Origin: Clostridia bacterium
Lineage (GTDB): Bacteria > Bacillota > Clostridia > Christensenellales > Borkfalkiaceae
NCBI GenBank assembly: GCA_017448355.1
Contig: JAFSLQ010000055.1
Span: 1 to 64,000 of the forward strand
Direction: 5' to 3'
Length of the DNA stretch: 64,000 nucleotides
Shown here: positions 16,493 to 24,103 of the stretch, piece after piece
Layout: every line of letters starts with the position of its first letter
How positions within the stretch are numbered: position 1 is the first letter of the stretch
The notes under the pieces: generated by a model
The model's input: only the letters and a program-made list of their open reading frames with translations
What the model was told of the DNA's origin: nothing
Databases searched by the model: none
Made by a program: the position numbers and the translations under genes

Positions 16493-17632
16493 TTATTTGT
16501 CCTCCTTTAACATCTCAGCAGTATTTGCTTTTCTACTCGTCTTTTTACCGTTGAATTTGAGCTTATAAGTTATAAAAAACTCACACGCGATAACTACAAG
16601 GTAGATTAAACCTATTATCATACTCGGTATCGCTTCTTCGGTTATATTCAAGTTTGTACGCGCATACTCCATACCGTTATTTAAGAACATAATACCGAAA
16701 GACACGCCGATAGTGGCGAGAGGATTATTGTGGGCAATCCATACGGCGATAATCGCTGTAAAAGCGGTGAATCCCGATTTTGCCATAGTTTCTTCGGTAA
16801 CAAGCGTATGGTTGACAGAACCGGCGAGCAAAAACCCTGCAAGTCCGCAAATTGCGCCGGACAAAACGAGAGTTCTTATTATGACCACTTTTACGTTTAT
16901 TCCGCTGTATTTCGCGGTGTTTCTACTGTCGCCGACCAAAGCGACCTCGTACCCGTGCTTACTATATTTCATATACAGGGTTATAAATATTGTAACAATT
17001 ATTGCAATTAGGGCGACAAGTACGGCCGGATGTCCAAGTTCGGGAAGATTCGCCGTTTTGACTATCCCTATTGTTCCCGTGGTGTTTTTGCCGCTGATTA
17101 TTTTGATGGCATAAAGCATGATGCCCGCGGCAATATAATTCATCATAAGCGTAAACAAGGTTTCGTTAGTTTTGAAAAAAGCTTTAAATACAGCGGGAAT
17201 GACCGCCCAAATCGCACCTATAGCCATTGAGAATAAGAGCATCAATATCCATACTACTCCGTCTGGCATAACACCGCCCAAATATTTCATACAAATAATA
17301 GTTGCCAGTCCACCCATAAGAATCTGACCATTACCGCCGAGATTCCAAAATTTCATTGTAAACGGCGGTATAAGCGCAAGCCCTATCATAAGTAGAAGCA
17401 TCGACCTCTTTATCAGCTCCAAAAAGTTATCAAAAGGGTTGAAATTACCTTTAATAAGGTAATAGATAAAGACGAACGGACTCGTTTTGTAAACTATCCA
17501 ACAAATTATACTACCCAATAAAAGGCCGGAAAGTATTGCGATTACTCTGACTAATATCTGCCGTGTAAGCGACAAGTCCCCACGTTTTATAACATGGAAC
17601 AACGGTTCTTTTACGGTTTTAATCGTCTCCAT
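16493..17632 (-). CDS. Nucleoside ABC transporter permease (BMP type), first
   Basis: A 379-residue permease of the same family, with about ten membrane spans. FWNLGGNGQILMGGLATI near residue 90 and GDSRNTAKYSGINVKVVIIR near 230 match the first permease (NupP/YufP type) of nucleoside importers. Start ATG 17632 has GGAGGGAG upstream and overlaps the end of the ATPase gene by 14 nt, so the two are translationally coupled. C-terminal basic tail in the cytoplasm. Confidence 0.88.
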   Translation of the reverse strand: METIKTVKEPLFHVIKRGDLSLTRQILVRVIAILSGLLLGSIICWIVYKTSPFVFIYYLIKGNFNPFDNFLELIKRSMLLLMIGLALIPPFTMKFWNLGGNGQILMGGLATIICMKYLGGVMPDGVVWILMLLFSMAIGAIWAVIPAVFKAFFKTNETLFTLMMNYIAAGIMLYAIKIISGKNTTGTIGIVKTANLPELGHPAVLVALIAIIVTIFITLYMKYSKHGYEVALVGDSRNTAKYSGINVKVVIIRTLVLSGAICGLAGFLLAGSVNHTLVTEETMAKSGFTAFTAIIAVWIAHNNPLATIGVSFGIMFLNNGMEYARTNLNITEEAIPSMIIGLIYLVVIACEFFITYKLKFNGKKTSRKANTAEMLKEDK

Positions 17633-19259
17633 TACTTTCTCCCTCCATTTTTTTCTTCCATTCTTCTTCAGTAAGATTGCTGTCTTTCGCTATACCGTAA
17701 TTCTTGTCTTTTTTCTCTTCGGTAAGGTCAAGAGACCCTGTCATCATAAGTCCCAAAACTTCTTTGGTTGTTTTTTCGGCGTGAACTACGCCCATATTCT
17801 TACCGTGGCACAAAACCATTATCTTATCGCAAAGGGCAAGCATAACGTCTAAATCTTCACCGATAAACAAAATGCCCGTGCCTTTTTTCTTCTGTTCGTT
17901 AAGTATATCGTAAATCACGTAAGAAGAGTTTATATCAAGCCCTCTTACCGGATATGCGGTAATTATAACGTTCGGTCCCGCTTCTATTTCTCTACCTACA
18001 AGTACTTTTTGAACGTTGCCGCCCGAAAGCCTTCTTACGGGGGTTTCGGAGGACGGCGTTACGATTTCAAGTTTTTGAATTAATGCATTTGCGCGGGCGC
18101 GCGCGGACTTTCTGTCTACAAAAGGACCTTTCCCGTCGCTGTAATTTTTAATAATCATATTATCGGTAATCGAAAAGGACGGTGCAAGCCCCATCCCCAA
18201 GCGGTCTTCCGGTATAAAACTCATAGACACGCCTTTTTCGATTATCACTTTGGGCGGAAGACCTATTAAATTTTCGCCCTTATGCATAATGAGCCCGCTT
18301 TTAATGGGGCGAAGCCCCGCAATAGCTTCGCAAAGTTCTTTCTGCCCGCAACCGGCAATCCCTGCGACACCCAAAATCTCACCGCCGCGGATATAAAAAC
18401 TCACATCGTCAATAGCACGACTTCCGTCGTCCTTATCGATAACTATATCGCGAATCTCTAAAAGCGGTCTATCGAAATCTGTTTTCGGTCTGTCAATTTT
18501 TAGTTCAACTTTTTTACCTACCATCAATTCGGTAAGTTGTTTTTCGTTAGTTTCACAAGTCTTTACCGTAGTGATATATTCGCCCTTACGCATAATCGCC
18601 ACTTTGTCGGAAATTTCCATAACTTCGTTTAACTTGTGCGTGATTATAATTATAGCTTTACCATCTTCTCTCATCTTACGGAGAATTACGAATAATTTTT
18701 CGGTCTCCTGAGGGGTAAGGACGGCGGTCGGTTCGTCCAAAATAAGTATATCAGCGCCGCGATACAAAACTTTAATAATTTCCACCGTCTGCTTTTCCGA
18801 CACGGACATATCGTATATTTTCTTTTTTAAATCTATATTAAACCCATATTTTTCGGCAAGTTCCGTTATCATTGCCGCCGCTTTTTTACGCTTTTTAGGT
18901 GAATTTTCAGAGTCAACGTCTTTAAAACCGTCCTTTTTAACACCGAGTATGATGTTTTCAATCGCGGTAAAAGTTTCTACAAGTTTAAAGTGCTGGTGAA
19001 TCATACCGATTTTATATTTAAATGCGTCTTTCGGCGACTTTATAACGGCATCTTTGCCGTCTATTAAAATCTGACCTTCATCGGGATAATAGATACCTGA
19101 AATTATGTTCATTAAAGTAGTTTTACCGCTGCCGTTTTCTCCGAGCAATGCTAAAATCTCGTTCTTATAAACGGATAGGTTTACGTTTTTATTCGCGACT
19201 ACTTTTCCGGGGAAAATTTTACTTATGTTTTTAAGTTGTATTACACAATTACTTTCCAC
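17619..19259 (-). CDS. Nucleoside ABC transporter ATPase, double ATPase domain
   Basis: A protein of about 546 residues with two fused ATP-binding cassettes, as in sugar and nucleoside importers. Domain one: Walker A LLGENGSGKTTLMN (about 40), signature DMSVSEKQTVEIIKVL, Walker B ILILDEPTAVL. Domain two: GIAGCGQKELCEAIAGL in place of Walker A (degenerate), signature RRLSGGNVQKVLVG, and a Walker B region reading NVIITAYPVRGLD, where the usual aspartate-glutamate pair appears to be Ala-Tyr, so the second site is probably not catalytic. GTG 19259 is preferred because GGAGG lies 8 nt upstream; a GTG at 19274 overlaps that site. Fourth-order neighbour of bmpA through a hairpin-containing gap. Confidence 0.87.
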   Translation of the reverse strand: MESNCVIQLKNISKIFPGKVVANKNVNLSVYKNEILALLGENGSGKTTLMNIISGIYYPDEGQILIDGKDAVIKSPKDAFKYKIGMIHQHFKLVETFTAIENIILGVKKDGFKDVDSENSPKKRKKAAAMITELAEKYGFNIDLKKKIYDMSVSEKQTVEIIKVLYRGADILILDEPTAVLTPQETEKLFVILRKMREDGKAIIIITHKLNEVMEISDKVAIMRKGEYITTVKTCETNEKQLTELMVGKKVELKIDRPKTDFDRPLLEIRDIVIDKDDGSRAIDDVSFYIRGGEILGVAGIAGCGQKELCEAIAGLRPIKSGLIMHKGENLIGLPPKVIIEKGVSMSFIPEDRLGMGLAPSFSITDNMIIKNYSDGKGPFVDRKSARARANALIQKLEIVTPSSETPVRRLSGGNVQKVLVGREIEAGPNVIITAYPVRGLDINSSYVIYDILNEQKKKGTGILFIGEDLDVMLALCDKIMVLCHGKNMGVVHAEKTTKEVLGLMMTGSLDLTEEKKDKNYGIAKDSNLTEEEWKKKMEGESNGDD

Positions 19260-19287
19260 AGGGGTTTCCTCCACAAAAACATTTAAG

Positions 19288-19322
19288 GCGGAGAAAAAAG
19301 TTCTCTCCGCCTTAACGCTTTT
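19288..19322 (-). terminator. Intercistronic hairpin after bmpA
   Basis: Between bmpA and the ATPase gene the minus strand has GGCGGAGA with TCTCCGCC, loop of about 7-9 nt. A hairpin here is usual after the binding-protein gene of ABC operons, where it stabilises or partly terminates the message so that the binding protein is made in excess. Confidence 0.5.
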
Positions 19323-19330
19323 AATAAATA

Positions 19331-20602
19331 TTAATACAAAGTATTAAGGAACGTAATCCCGTCGATAACAAAATCAAAAGAAGGAGCAGACTGAACGCCG
19401 CTTTCGTTATAATAAACGATGCCGTTAGCTTCCAAGACATTCGCATTCTCGGTGGTTAAAGCAGCGCCGTCGACGGTAAACTTACTGCAATCAAACACCT
19501 TTAAAGTGCCGTTCATAAGTTTAGCCCTTTCAGCAATGATAACTTCTTTCGTGCCGGCAGCAGCAACGTCGCCGTTTATACCGGAGAGCGCAACCATACC
19601 GTTAGTTAAAGAACCGGTAAAATCGGTGGGAATAGCATCAGCATTGCCACCATTAGCCGCAATTATCCATTTGAAATAGTACGTCCAGTCAATCTTAGAA
19701 GAGATAATGAACGTATCGGGACATTCGCTAATCAAACTTCCGTTATAGGCAACGTTGGGGATGTTAGCCGCTTCGCAAGCACCAGGAGCGCCCATGGAGT
19801 CTGCGTGTTGAGAAATAAGAGCACAACCTTTTCCGATAAGAGTTTCCGCAGCGGACTTTTCACCCGTGGGATCAAACCAAGAACCGGTAAACTGAACGTC
19901 CATAACAACGTTGGGGAATTGCGATTTAACGCCGAGATACCAAGAAGTAAGCCCTGAAATAACTTCCGCATAGGTGAACGCGCCTACATAACCGATTTTA
20001 ACATTGCCGTTTGCGTCTTTGTTGGCGTCTTTAATCTCACCTTTCGCGTCCATGTCTTTAAGTTTAAGTCCGGCAGCAACACCCGCAAGATATCTTCCTT
20101 CATAGATGGAAGCAAACGCGTTGTGGTAGTTAGCAAGACCGGCGGTAGCCGCTTTATAACCTGTAGCGTGATAGAACTGAACAGTAGGATTCTCTTCAGC
20201 AGCTTGTATAAGAAAATCTTCGTGGCCGAAAGAGTCGGCAAATATCGCTTTGCAACCCTGTGCAACAAGTTCGTTCGCCTTGGTTTTACATTCGCCGCCT
20301 TCGGGGATACCCGTCGCGATTAAAACCTGATTATCGGTCAAACCAAGCGTCGCAGCTGCGGCTTTAACAGAATCGATAAAGTTCTTGTCATAAGTAGAAG
20401 TATCGTCGTGTAAGCAGATAACGCCAATCTTAAAGTCAGACGAAATCTCAACTTTGTCGAACTTGCTGATTTCGTCGCTCACTACAGCGGGTATAGCTAT
20501 TTCACCAACAGTAGTGTTGCCGTTGTCCCCGCAACCAACGAGACCTAAGCAGCACGCTACCGTCATCACGGCGGCAACTAAAAGTGTTAAAAGTTTCTTC
20601 AT
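19331..20602 (-). CDS. BMP family nucleoside-binding lipoprotein
   Basis: A 423-residue substrate-binding lipoprotein of the BmpA/Med family (PnrA-like). Signal peptide with lipobox GLVGC, lipidated Cys about residue 24. IGVICLHDDTSTYDKNFIDSV begins the periplasmic-binding-protein fold, and NPTVQFYHATGYK, NYHNAFASIYEGRYLAGVAAG and ISQHADSMGAPGACE are typical of purine-nucleoside-binding members. It captures nucleosides outside the membrane for the permeases encoded downstream. Start ATG 20602 has AGGAGG. xpt, preceded by a guanine riboswitch, ends 59 nt upstream on the same strand, supporting a purine role. Confidence 0.88.
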   Translation of the reverse strand: MKKLLTLLVAAVMTVACCLGLVGCGDNGNTTVGEIAIPAVVSDEISKFDKVEISSDFKIGVICLHDDTSTYDKNFIDSVKAAAATLGLTDNQVLIATGIPEGGECKTKANELVAQGCKAIFADSFGHEDFLIQAAEENPTVQFYHATGYKAATAGLANYHNAFASIYEGRYLAGVAAGLKLKDMDAKGEIKDANKDANGNVKIGYVGAFTYAEVISGLTSWYLGVKSQFPNVVMDVQFTGSWFDPTGEKSAAETLIGKGCALISQHADSMGAPGACEAANIPNVAYNGSLISECPDTFIISSKIDWTYYFKWIIAANGGNADAIPTDFTGSLTNGMVALSGINGDVAAAGTKEVIIAERAKLMNGTLKVFDCSKFTVDGAALTTENANVLEANGIVYYNESGVQSAPSFDFVIDGITFLNTLY

Positions 20603-20661
20603 TTAATAAAACCTCCTACCCTTTCGGGTTATTTATACAATATTATATATAAGCCTGTCCG

Positions 20662-21234
20662 TCAATCGCGGAACACGACTTTATTTTCGTCCATACTGTC
20701 TATAACGGCGAGAGAATAAAGGTTTACGCCTTTTTTTCTAAGCGCGTCGCCGCCGCCCTGAAAACCTTTCTCTATGGCGATTGCCACCCCCGAAAGAGTT
20801 GCGCCCGCTTGTCCCACAATATTGATAAGCGCGTTTACCGCTTCGCCGTGCGCAAGAAAATCGTCGATAATCAAAACGTTGTCGCCCTTACCTAAATATT
20901 CTTTCGGAACGATAAGATTGTTTTCGTTTTTATGGGTAAAGGAAAAACATTTTGCGGAATAAGTTTCGCCGTCCACGTTTACGGTCTTGCTTTTTTTAGC
21001 GAACACCGCGTTACAATTAAAAAACTGCGCTGTAATTACCGCTATTGCGATTCCCGACGCTTCTACCGTCAGAATTTTATTAACACCGCAGTCCTTGAAC
21101 CTTTCGTAAATGTCTTTCCCCATTTCGGAAAGGAGTTTTATGTCTATCTGGTTATTGAGAAAAGAACCTACTTTAAGGACGCCGCCCGAGAGAACCTTTC
21201 CCTTTTCTTGAATTGCATGTTTTAATCTATCCAT
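20662..21234 (-). CDS. xpt: Xanthine phosphoribosyltransferase
   Basis: A 190-residue type I phosphoribosyltransferase that converts xanthine and PRPP to XMP. VLSGGVLKVGSFLNNQID near the N-terminus, KILTVEASGIAIAVITA (about 53-69) and the PRPP motif NVLIIDDFLAHGEAV (about 123-137) are characteristic of Xpt. Length is exact for the family. The start ATG 21234 has only a weak GGG upstream. A guanine riboswitch with an intrinsic terminator lies in its leader, as in Bacillus xpt. The importer genes downstream may be partly under the same control. Confidence 0.93.
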   Translation of the reverse strand: MDRLKHAIQEKGKVLSGGVLKVGSFLNNQIDIKLLSEMGKDIYERFKDCGVNKILTVEASGIAIAVITAQFFNCNAVFAKKSKTVNVDGETYSAKCFSFTHKNENNLIVPKEYLGKGDNVLIIDDFLAHGEAVNALINIVGQAGATLSGVAIAIEKGFQGGGDALRKKGVNLYSLAVIDSMDENKVVFRD

Positions 21235-21278
21235 AAAACCCTATCCGTAAAGAAATAAACCGTTTTTAAAACCGAAAA

Positions 21279-21299
21279 ACAGGTTTAAATAAAACCTGT
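21279..21299 (-). terminator. Terminator of the guanine riboswitch
   Basis: On the minus strand ACAGGTTT (21299-21292) pairs with AAACCTGT (21286-21279), followed by TTTTT (21279-21275 complement). This is the expression platform of the riboswitch upstream of xpt. Confidence 0.75.
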
Positions 21300-21347
21300 C
21301 CGATAAAAGCCATAACGCCGCTAAAAACAATAGCGGTAAGCGTCTTA

Positions 21348-21415
21348 ACCAATAGTCGCGCATTTAGGCTGCGCGGTAGAAACGTTCGTGCCGTTTATTA
21401 CGAACTTATATCGGC
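21348..21415 (-). promoter_or_regulatory. Guanine riboswitch aptamer (purine class)
   Basis: The minus strand matches the purine riboswitch consensus: ATATAAG, a kissing-loop hairpin with CGGCACG, the core GTTTCTACC, a second hairpin CGCGCAGCCTAAATGCGCG, then GACTAT. The residue equivalent to position 74 is C, the determinant of guanine or hypoxanthine binding. The closing helix pairs GCCGAT with ATTGGT. A promoter TTGACG-N17-TATAAT (complements at 21460-21465 and 21437-21442) starts transcription just upstream. Guanine is expected to cause termination before xpt. Confidence 0.9.
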
Positions 21416-21492
21416 GAATATTCAGTTTACGATAAAATTATACCAAATATATTTTAATCCGTCAAACTTTTTACACCCGTTTTTCGGTTTTT

Positions 21493-22074
21493 TTAATTTC
21501 TTTTCAATCTGTCCCATTCTACGCCGACGGGCGAATAGTTTTCAAGATAATCGATAATCTCTTTATGCGTCTCGAATACGCCGTAAAGCAATTTGCACTC
21601 TTTATTTACGAATTTTATATCAATAATACCGTCGATATATTTTTCAAGGTCGGTGTAGTACCCGAAAGAATTGTAAACCGCAATCGGCTTTTTGTGGCGA
21701 CCGAGTTGTTTAAGCGTTAGCACCTCGAAAAACTCTTCAAAAGTCCCCATACCGCCGGGCGTAACGATAAAAGCGTCGGCTTCGTTTTCCATAATCAACT
21801 TGCGTTCCGCCATCGTTTCGGTAAGCGTGAATTTATCAAGCCCCTTAAAAATGCCTTCATAACCGCAGTCGATGAAAAATTGCGGAATAACGCCGTGGAT
21901 TTTCGCGCCGCCCGCCTTAAAGCCTTCCGCCGCCGCGCCCATAAGTCCTTCGCCGCCCGCGCCGAATACAAGATTATGCCCGCGGAGCGCAAGGGCTTTT
22001 GCTAAATTATAACAATCTTCTACGTATTTTTTATCTATTCTGTCGCTTGCCGCGCCGAATACGCAAATTTTCAT
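21493..22074 (-). CDS. LOG family protein, cytokinin riboside phosphoribohydrolase-like
   Basis: A 193-residue Rossmann-fold protein of the TIGR00730/LOG family, often mislabelled lysine decarboxylase. Diagnostic motifs are FGAGGEGLMGAAAEGF near residue 37, and TPGGMGTFEEFFEVLT near 105 (PGGxGTxxE, the catalytic nucleotide-binding loop). Members hydrolyse nucleoside 5'-monophosphates to free base and ribose phosphate, which would fit the purine salvage genes next door, though the bacterial substrate is usually unknown. ATG 22074 has GGAGTG upstream; the longer frame from 22131 has no start signal. Confidence 0.85.
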   Translation of the reverse strand: MKICVFGAASDRIDKKYVEDCYNLAKALALRGHNLVFGAGGEGLMGAAAEGFKAGGAKIHGVIPQFFIDCGYEGIFKGLDKFTLTETMAERKLIMENEADAFIVTPGGMGTFEEFFEVLTLKQLGRHKKPIAVYNSFGYYTDLEKYIDGIIDIKFVNKECKLLYGVFETHKEIIDYLENYSPVGVEWDRLKRN

Positions 22075-22158
22075 AAGCCACACTCCTTTTTTAGTCTTTA
22101 TCATTATATATATTTTTATGTTTATTGTCAACGTTCGGCGATTTTAATCTTTTTACCG

Positions 22159-22187
22159 TTGCTTTTCAAAAAATTTGGTGATACAAT
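22159..22187 (+). promoter_or_regulatory. Promoter of the ArsB-like gene, very short leader
   Basis: TTGCTT (22159-22164), 17 nt, TACAAT (22182-22187). The -10 box ends 10 nt before the ATG at 22198 and no Shine-Dalgarno is present, giving a leader of only about 4 nt. Confidence 0.5.
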
Positions 22188-22197
22188 ATTAAAAGTT

Positions 22198-23505
22198 ATG
22201 CCGATATCGTTGCTTATCGCGGCAATTACCGCGCTTTTAATGATAATATCCGTTCTTTTTAAACCTTACCTTTCTTTCGGAAAAGTAAAAGTCGGGCTAT
22301 ACGTTATAATATGCTTTATAGGCGCGGCGGCGGAACTCATTTTCGGCGGACTATCTTTTTCGGAAACGATAAAGGGGATTGCCGCAAACTCTGCGGTAAA
22401 CCCCCTGAAAATTTTAGCGCTGTTTTTGTCGATGACGCTTATTTCCGTCTATCTTGGCGATTCGGGATTTTTTCACCTTGTCGCTGAAAAAACCTTTTCT
22501 CTGTCGAAAGGCAAAAACCTACGGCTTTTCATAATACTCTACGCCGTAGTGTCAATACTCACCGTCTTTACTTCTAACGATATAGTTATATTGACTTTCA
22601 CGCCCATTATCTGTATTTTCTGCAAAAAGGTAAACGTCTCACCCATACCGTTTTTAATAGGCGAATTCGTCGCCGCAAACACTTGGAGTATGGCGCTAAT
22701 CGTCGGAAACCCTACAAACGTCTACCTTGCCCAAAGCGCGAACGTTTCTTTTACCGAGTATTTTAAGGTTATGTTACTTCCCGCGCTAGCCGCAGGGCTT
22801 TCGGCGTTCGCCGTTTTAATGCTTGTTTTCGGGAAAATGCTTACAAAGAAATGTGAGACCGGTCTTGAACCCGTCGCACCCGACCGCGTAAGGGTGAACT
22901 TCCCTTCAATGGTTGCGGCGCTTACCGCGCTTATCGGCGTTATCGTCGCCCTTGCGCTTTCGGACGTTATCGGTATAGAAATGTGGATAATAACGGTGAT
23001 TTTCGCCGCCGCACTCGTCGCGTTTAACGTTATTTACGGTGCGGCACGCGGCGAAGGACTTTTGCGCGCTTTAAGCGGGATAAAGAAAACCCCGTGGGAA
23101 CTCGTGCCGTTTATTCTTTCAATGTTTATAATCGTACTATCACTCGAAAAAAGCGGCGTAACGGAAAAAATTGCCGCCGCACTCGTAAAAGGTGATAAGG
23201 CGGACGGTGTTTCCTTCGGGTTCTTGGCGGCGGGACTTTCTAACCTTTTAAATAATATACCGACTTCGGTTATTACCGAAAAAATAATCGCCGGTAAAAG
23301 CCTTTACGCCACGTACGGGGCGGTTATCGGCACGAATATCGGCGCGTTCATAACGCCCGTCGGCGCGCTTGCGGGAATTATGTGGAACAAAATCCTATCG
23401 GGCTACGACATAAAACTGCCGTTTTGGAAATTCTTTTTATACGGCGTACTTGTCGCAATTCCCGCCCTGACAGCCGCCGCTTTTTCACTTTTTCTCACGC
23501 TGTAA
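22198..23505 (+). CDS. ArsB/NhaD-like ion transporter
   Basis: A 435-residue membrane protein with about 11-12 spans from the ion transporter superfamily that includes ArsB, NhaD and SLC13 carriers. Two family hallmarks are present as internally related halves: VFTSNDIVILTFTPIICIFC (about 133-152), resembling the SNDAT/TN motif, and LSNLLNNIPTSVITEKII (about 348-365) followed by GTNIGAFITPVGALAGIMW (about 380-398). The substrate, arsenite, sodium/proton or a dicarboxylate, cannot be told. The ATG at 22198 is chosen because the frame upstream contains its promoter. Monocistronic. Confidence 0.8.
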   Translation: MPISLLIAAITALLMIISVLFKPYLSFGKVKVGLYVIICFIGAAAELIFGGLSFSETIKGIAANSAVNPLKILALFLSMTLISVYLGDSGFFHLVAEKTFSLSKGKNLRLFIILYAVVSILTVFTSNDIVILTFTPIICIFCKKVNVSPIPFLIGEFVAANTWSMALIVGNPTNVYLAQSANVSFTEYFKVMLLPALAAGLSAFAVLMLVFGKMLTKKCETGLEPVAPDRVRVNFPSMVAALTALIGVIVALALSDVIGIEMWIITVIFAAALVAFNVIYGAARGEGLLRALSGIKKTPWELVPFILSMFIIVLSLEKSGVTEKIAAALVKGDKADGVSFGFLAAGLSNLLNNIPTSVITEKIIAGKSLYATYGAVIGTNIGAFITPVGALAGIMWNKILSGYDIKLPFWKFFLYGVLVAIPALTAAAFSLFLTL

Positions 23506-23513
23506 AATCGGTT

Positions 23514-23861
23514 TTAATCCGCCCCTACACTTTCGCCGCTTTCCGCTTTTGCCATATCTTTAAGCACGGCAAGCGCAATTCCCTTTCTTTCTACCGATAA
23601 TTTTCTGTAAATCCCCAGCATTTTAATTTCGTCGTCCGAAAACGACTTGCTGATTATAACGTTTCCCGTTTCATCCGTTCTGCCCGTTAAAAAATCAATA
23701 CTGCACTCGAAAAAATCCGATAACGCAAACAAATCTTCTATCGCGGGCACAGTCCGCCCCTGTTCCCAGTTCGCCACCGTGTAATTTTTTACACCTATTT
23801 TTTCCGCAAGTTGCTTTTGCGTTAATCCACGTTCTGTTCTCAGTTCTTTTATCATTAACAT
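23514..23861 (-). CDS. XRE family regulator
   Basis: A 115-residue protein with an N-terminal Cro/CI helix-turn-helix (residues 4-58: LRTERGLTQKQLAEKIGVKNYTV is helices 1-3) followed by ECSIDFLTGR, the end of the usual XRE domain, and a C-terminal helical segment for dimerisation. It is transcribed divergently from the peptide/BspA cassette at 23985-26251, and the intergenic region holds four copies of TTGCTA/TAGCAA arranged as inverted repeats, so it probably controls that cassette and itself. Start ATG 23861 follows GGTGGTGG. Confidence 0.85.
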   Translation of the reverse strand: MLMIKELRTERGLTQKQLAEKIGVKNYTVANWEQGRTVPAIEDLFALSDFFECSIDFLTGRTDETGNVIISKSFSDDEIKMLGIYRKLSVERKGIALAVLKDMAKAESGESVGAD

Positions 23862-23893
23862 TTTACCACCACCTACCTTATAATTAGTATGTT

Positions 23894-23962
23894 TTGCTAC
23901 TTTGTGCTTGACATTAGCAATTTTTATATATATAATTGTAGTTAGTTAGCAAAGATTGCTAA
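23894..23962 (+). promoter_or_regulatory. Promoter and TTAGCAA operators of the peptide/BspA cassette
   Basis: Consensus promoter TTGACA (23908-23913), 17 nt, TATAAT (23931-23936). Half-sites: TTGCTA at 23894-23899, TTAGCAA at 23914-23920 directly after the -35 box, and a perfect palindrome TTAGCAA-AGA-TTGCTAA at 23946-23962 over the initial transcribed region. This is a repressor-style layout and the divergent XRE protein is the obvious candidate. Confidence 0.75.
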
Positions 23963-23984
23963 AACGATAGAAAAGGAGAAATTT

Positions 23985-24092
23985 ATGAAAAAAACGTATT
24001 ATCACCCCGAATTGAATTGTTTTGAACTTTTGTCGGAAGATGTAATGACCGCATCGCCTAGAAAAAACGAACTTGAAGAAGACTGGAACTAA
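23985..24092 (+). CDS. 35-residue peptide preceding the BspA-like gene
   Basis: ATG 23985 has AAAGGAG 8 nt upstream and a TAA stop at 24090-24092. The peptide starts MKKTYYHPELNCFELL, continues SEDVMTAS and ends in an acidic tail. It has no signal peptide or membrane span. The pattern, lysine-rich start, PEL motif, then EDVxTAS, recalls families of very short Clostridia and Bacteroides proteins of unknown role, some suspected to be peptide precursors. It is first in an operon with the LRR protein (11 nt gap) under the XRE operators. Function unknown. Confidence 0.7.
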   Translation: MKKTYYHPELNCFELLSEDVMTASPRKNELEEDWN

Positions 24093-24103
24093 GGAGATTA
24101 AAG

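Noticed and set aside
15520..20602. Sugar (ribose) importer reading of the ABC operon
   Set aside because: The double-domain ATPase and permeases resemble sugar importers, but the binding protein is of BMP type and xpt with a guanine riboswitch is adjacent, favouring nucleosides.
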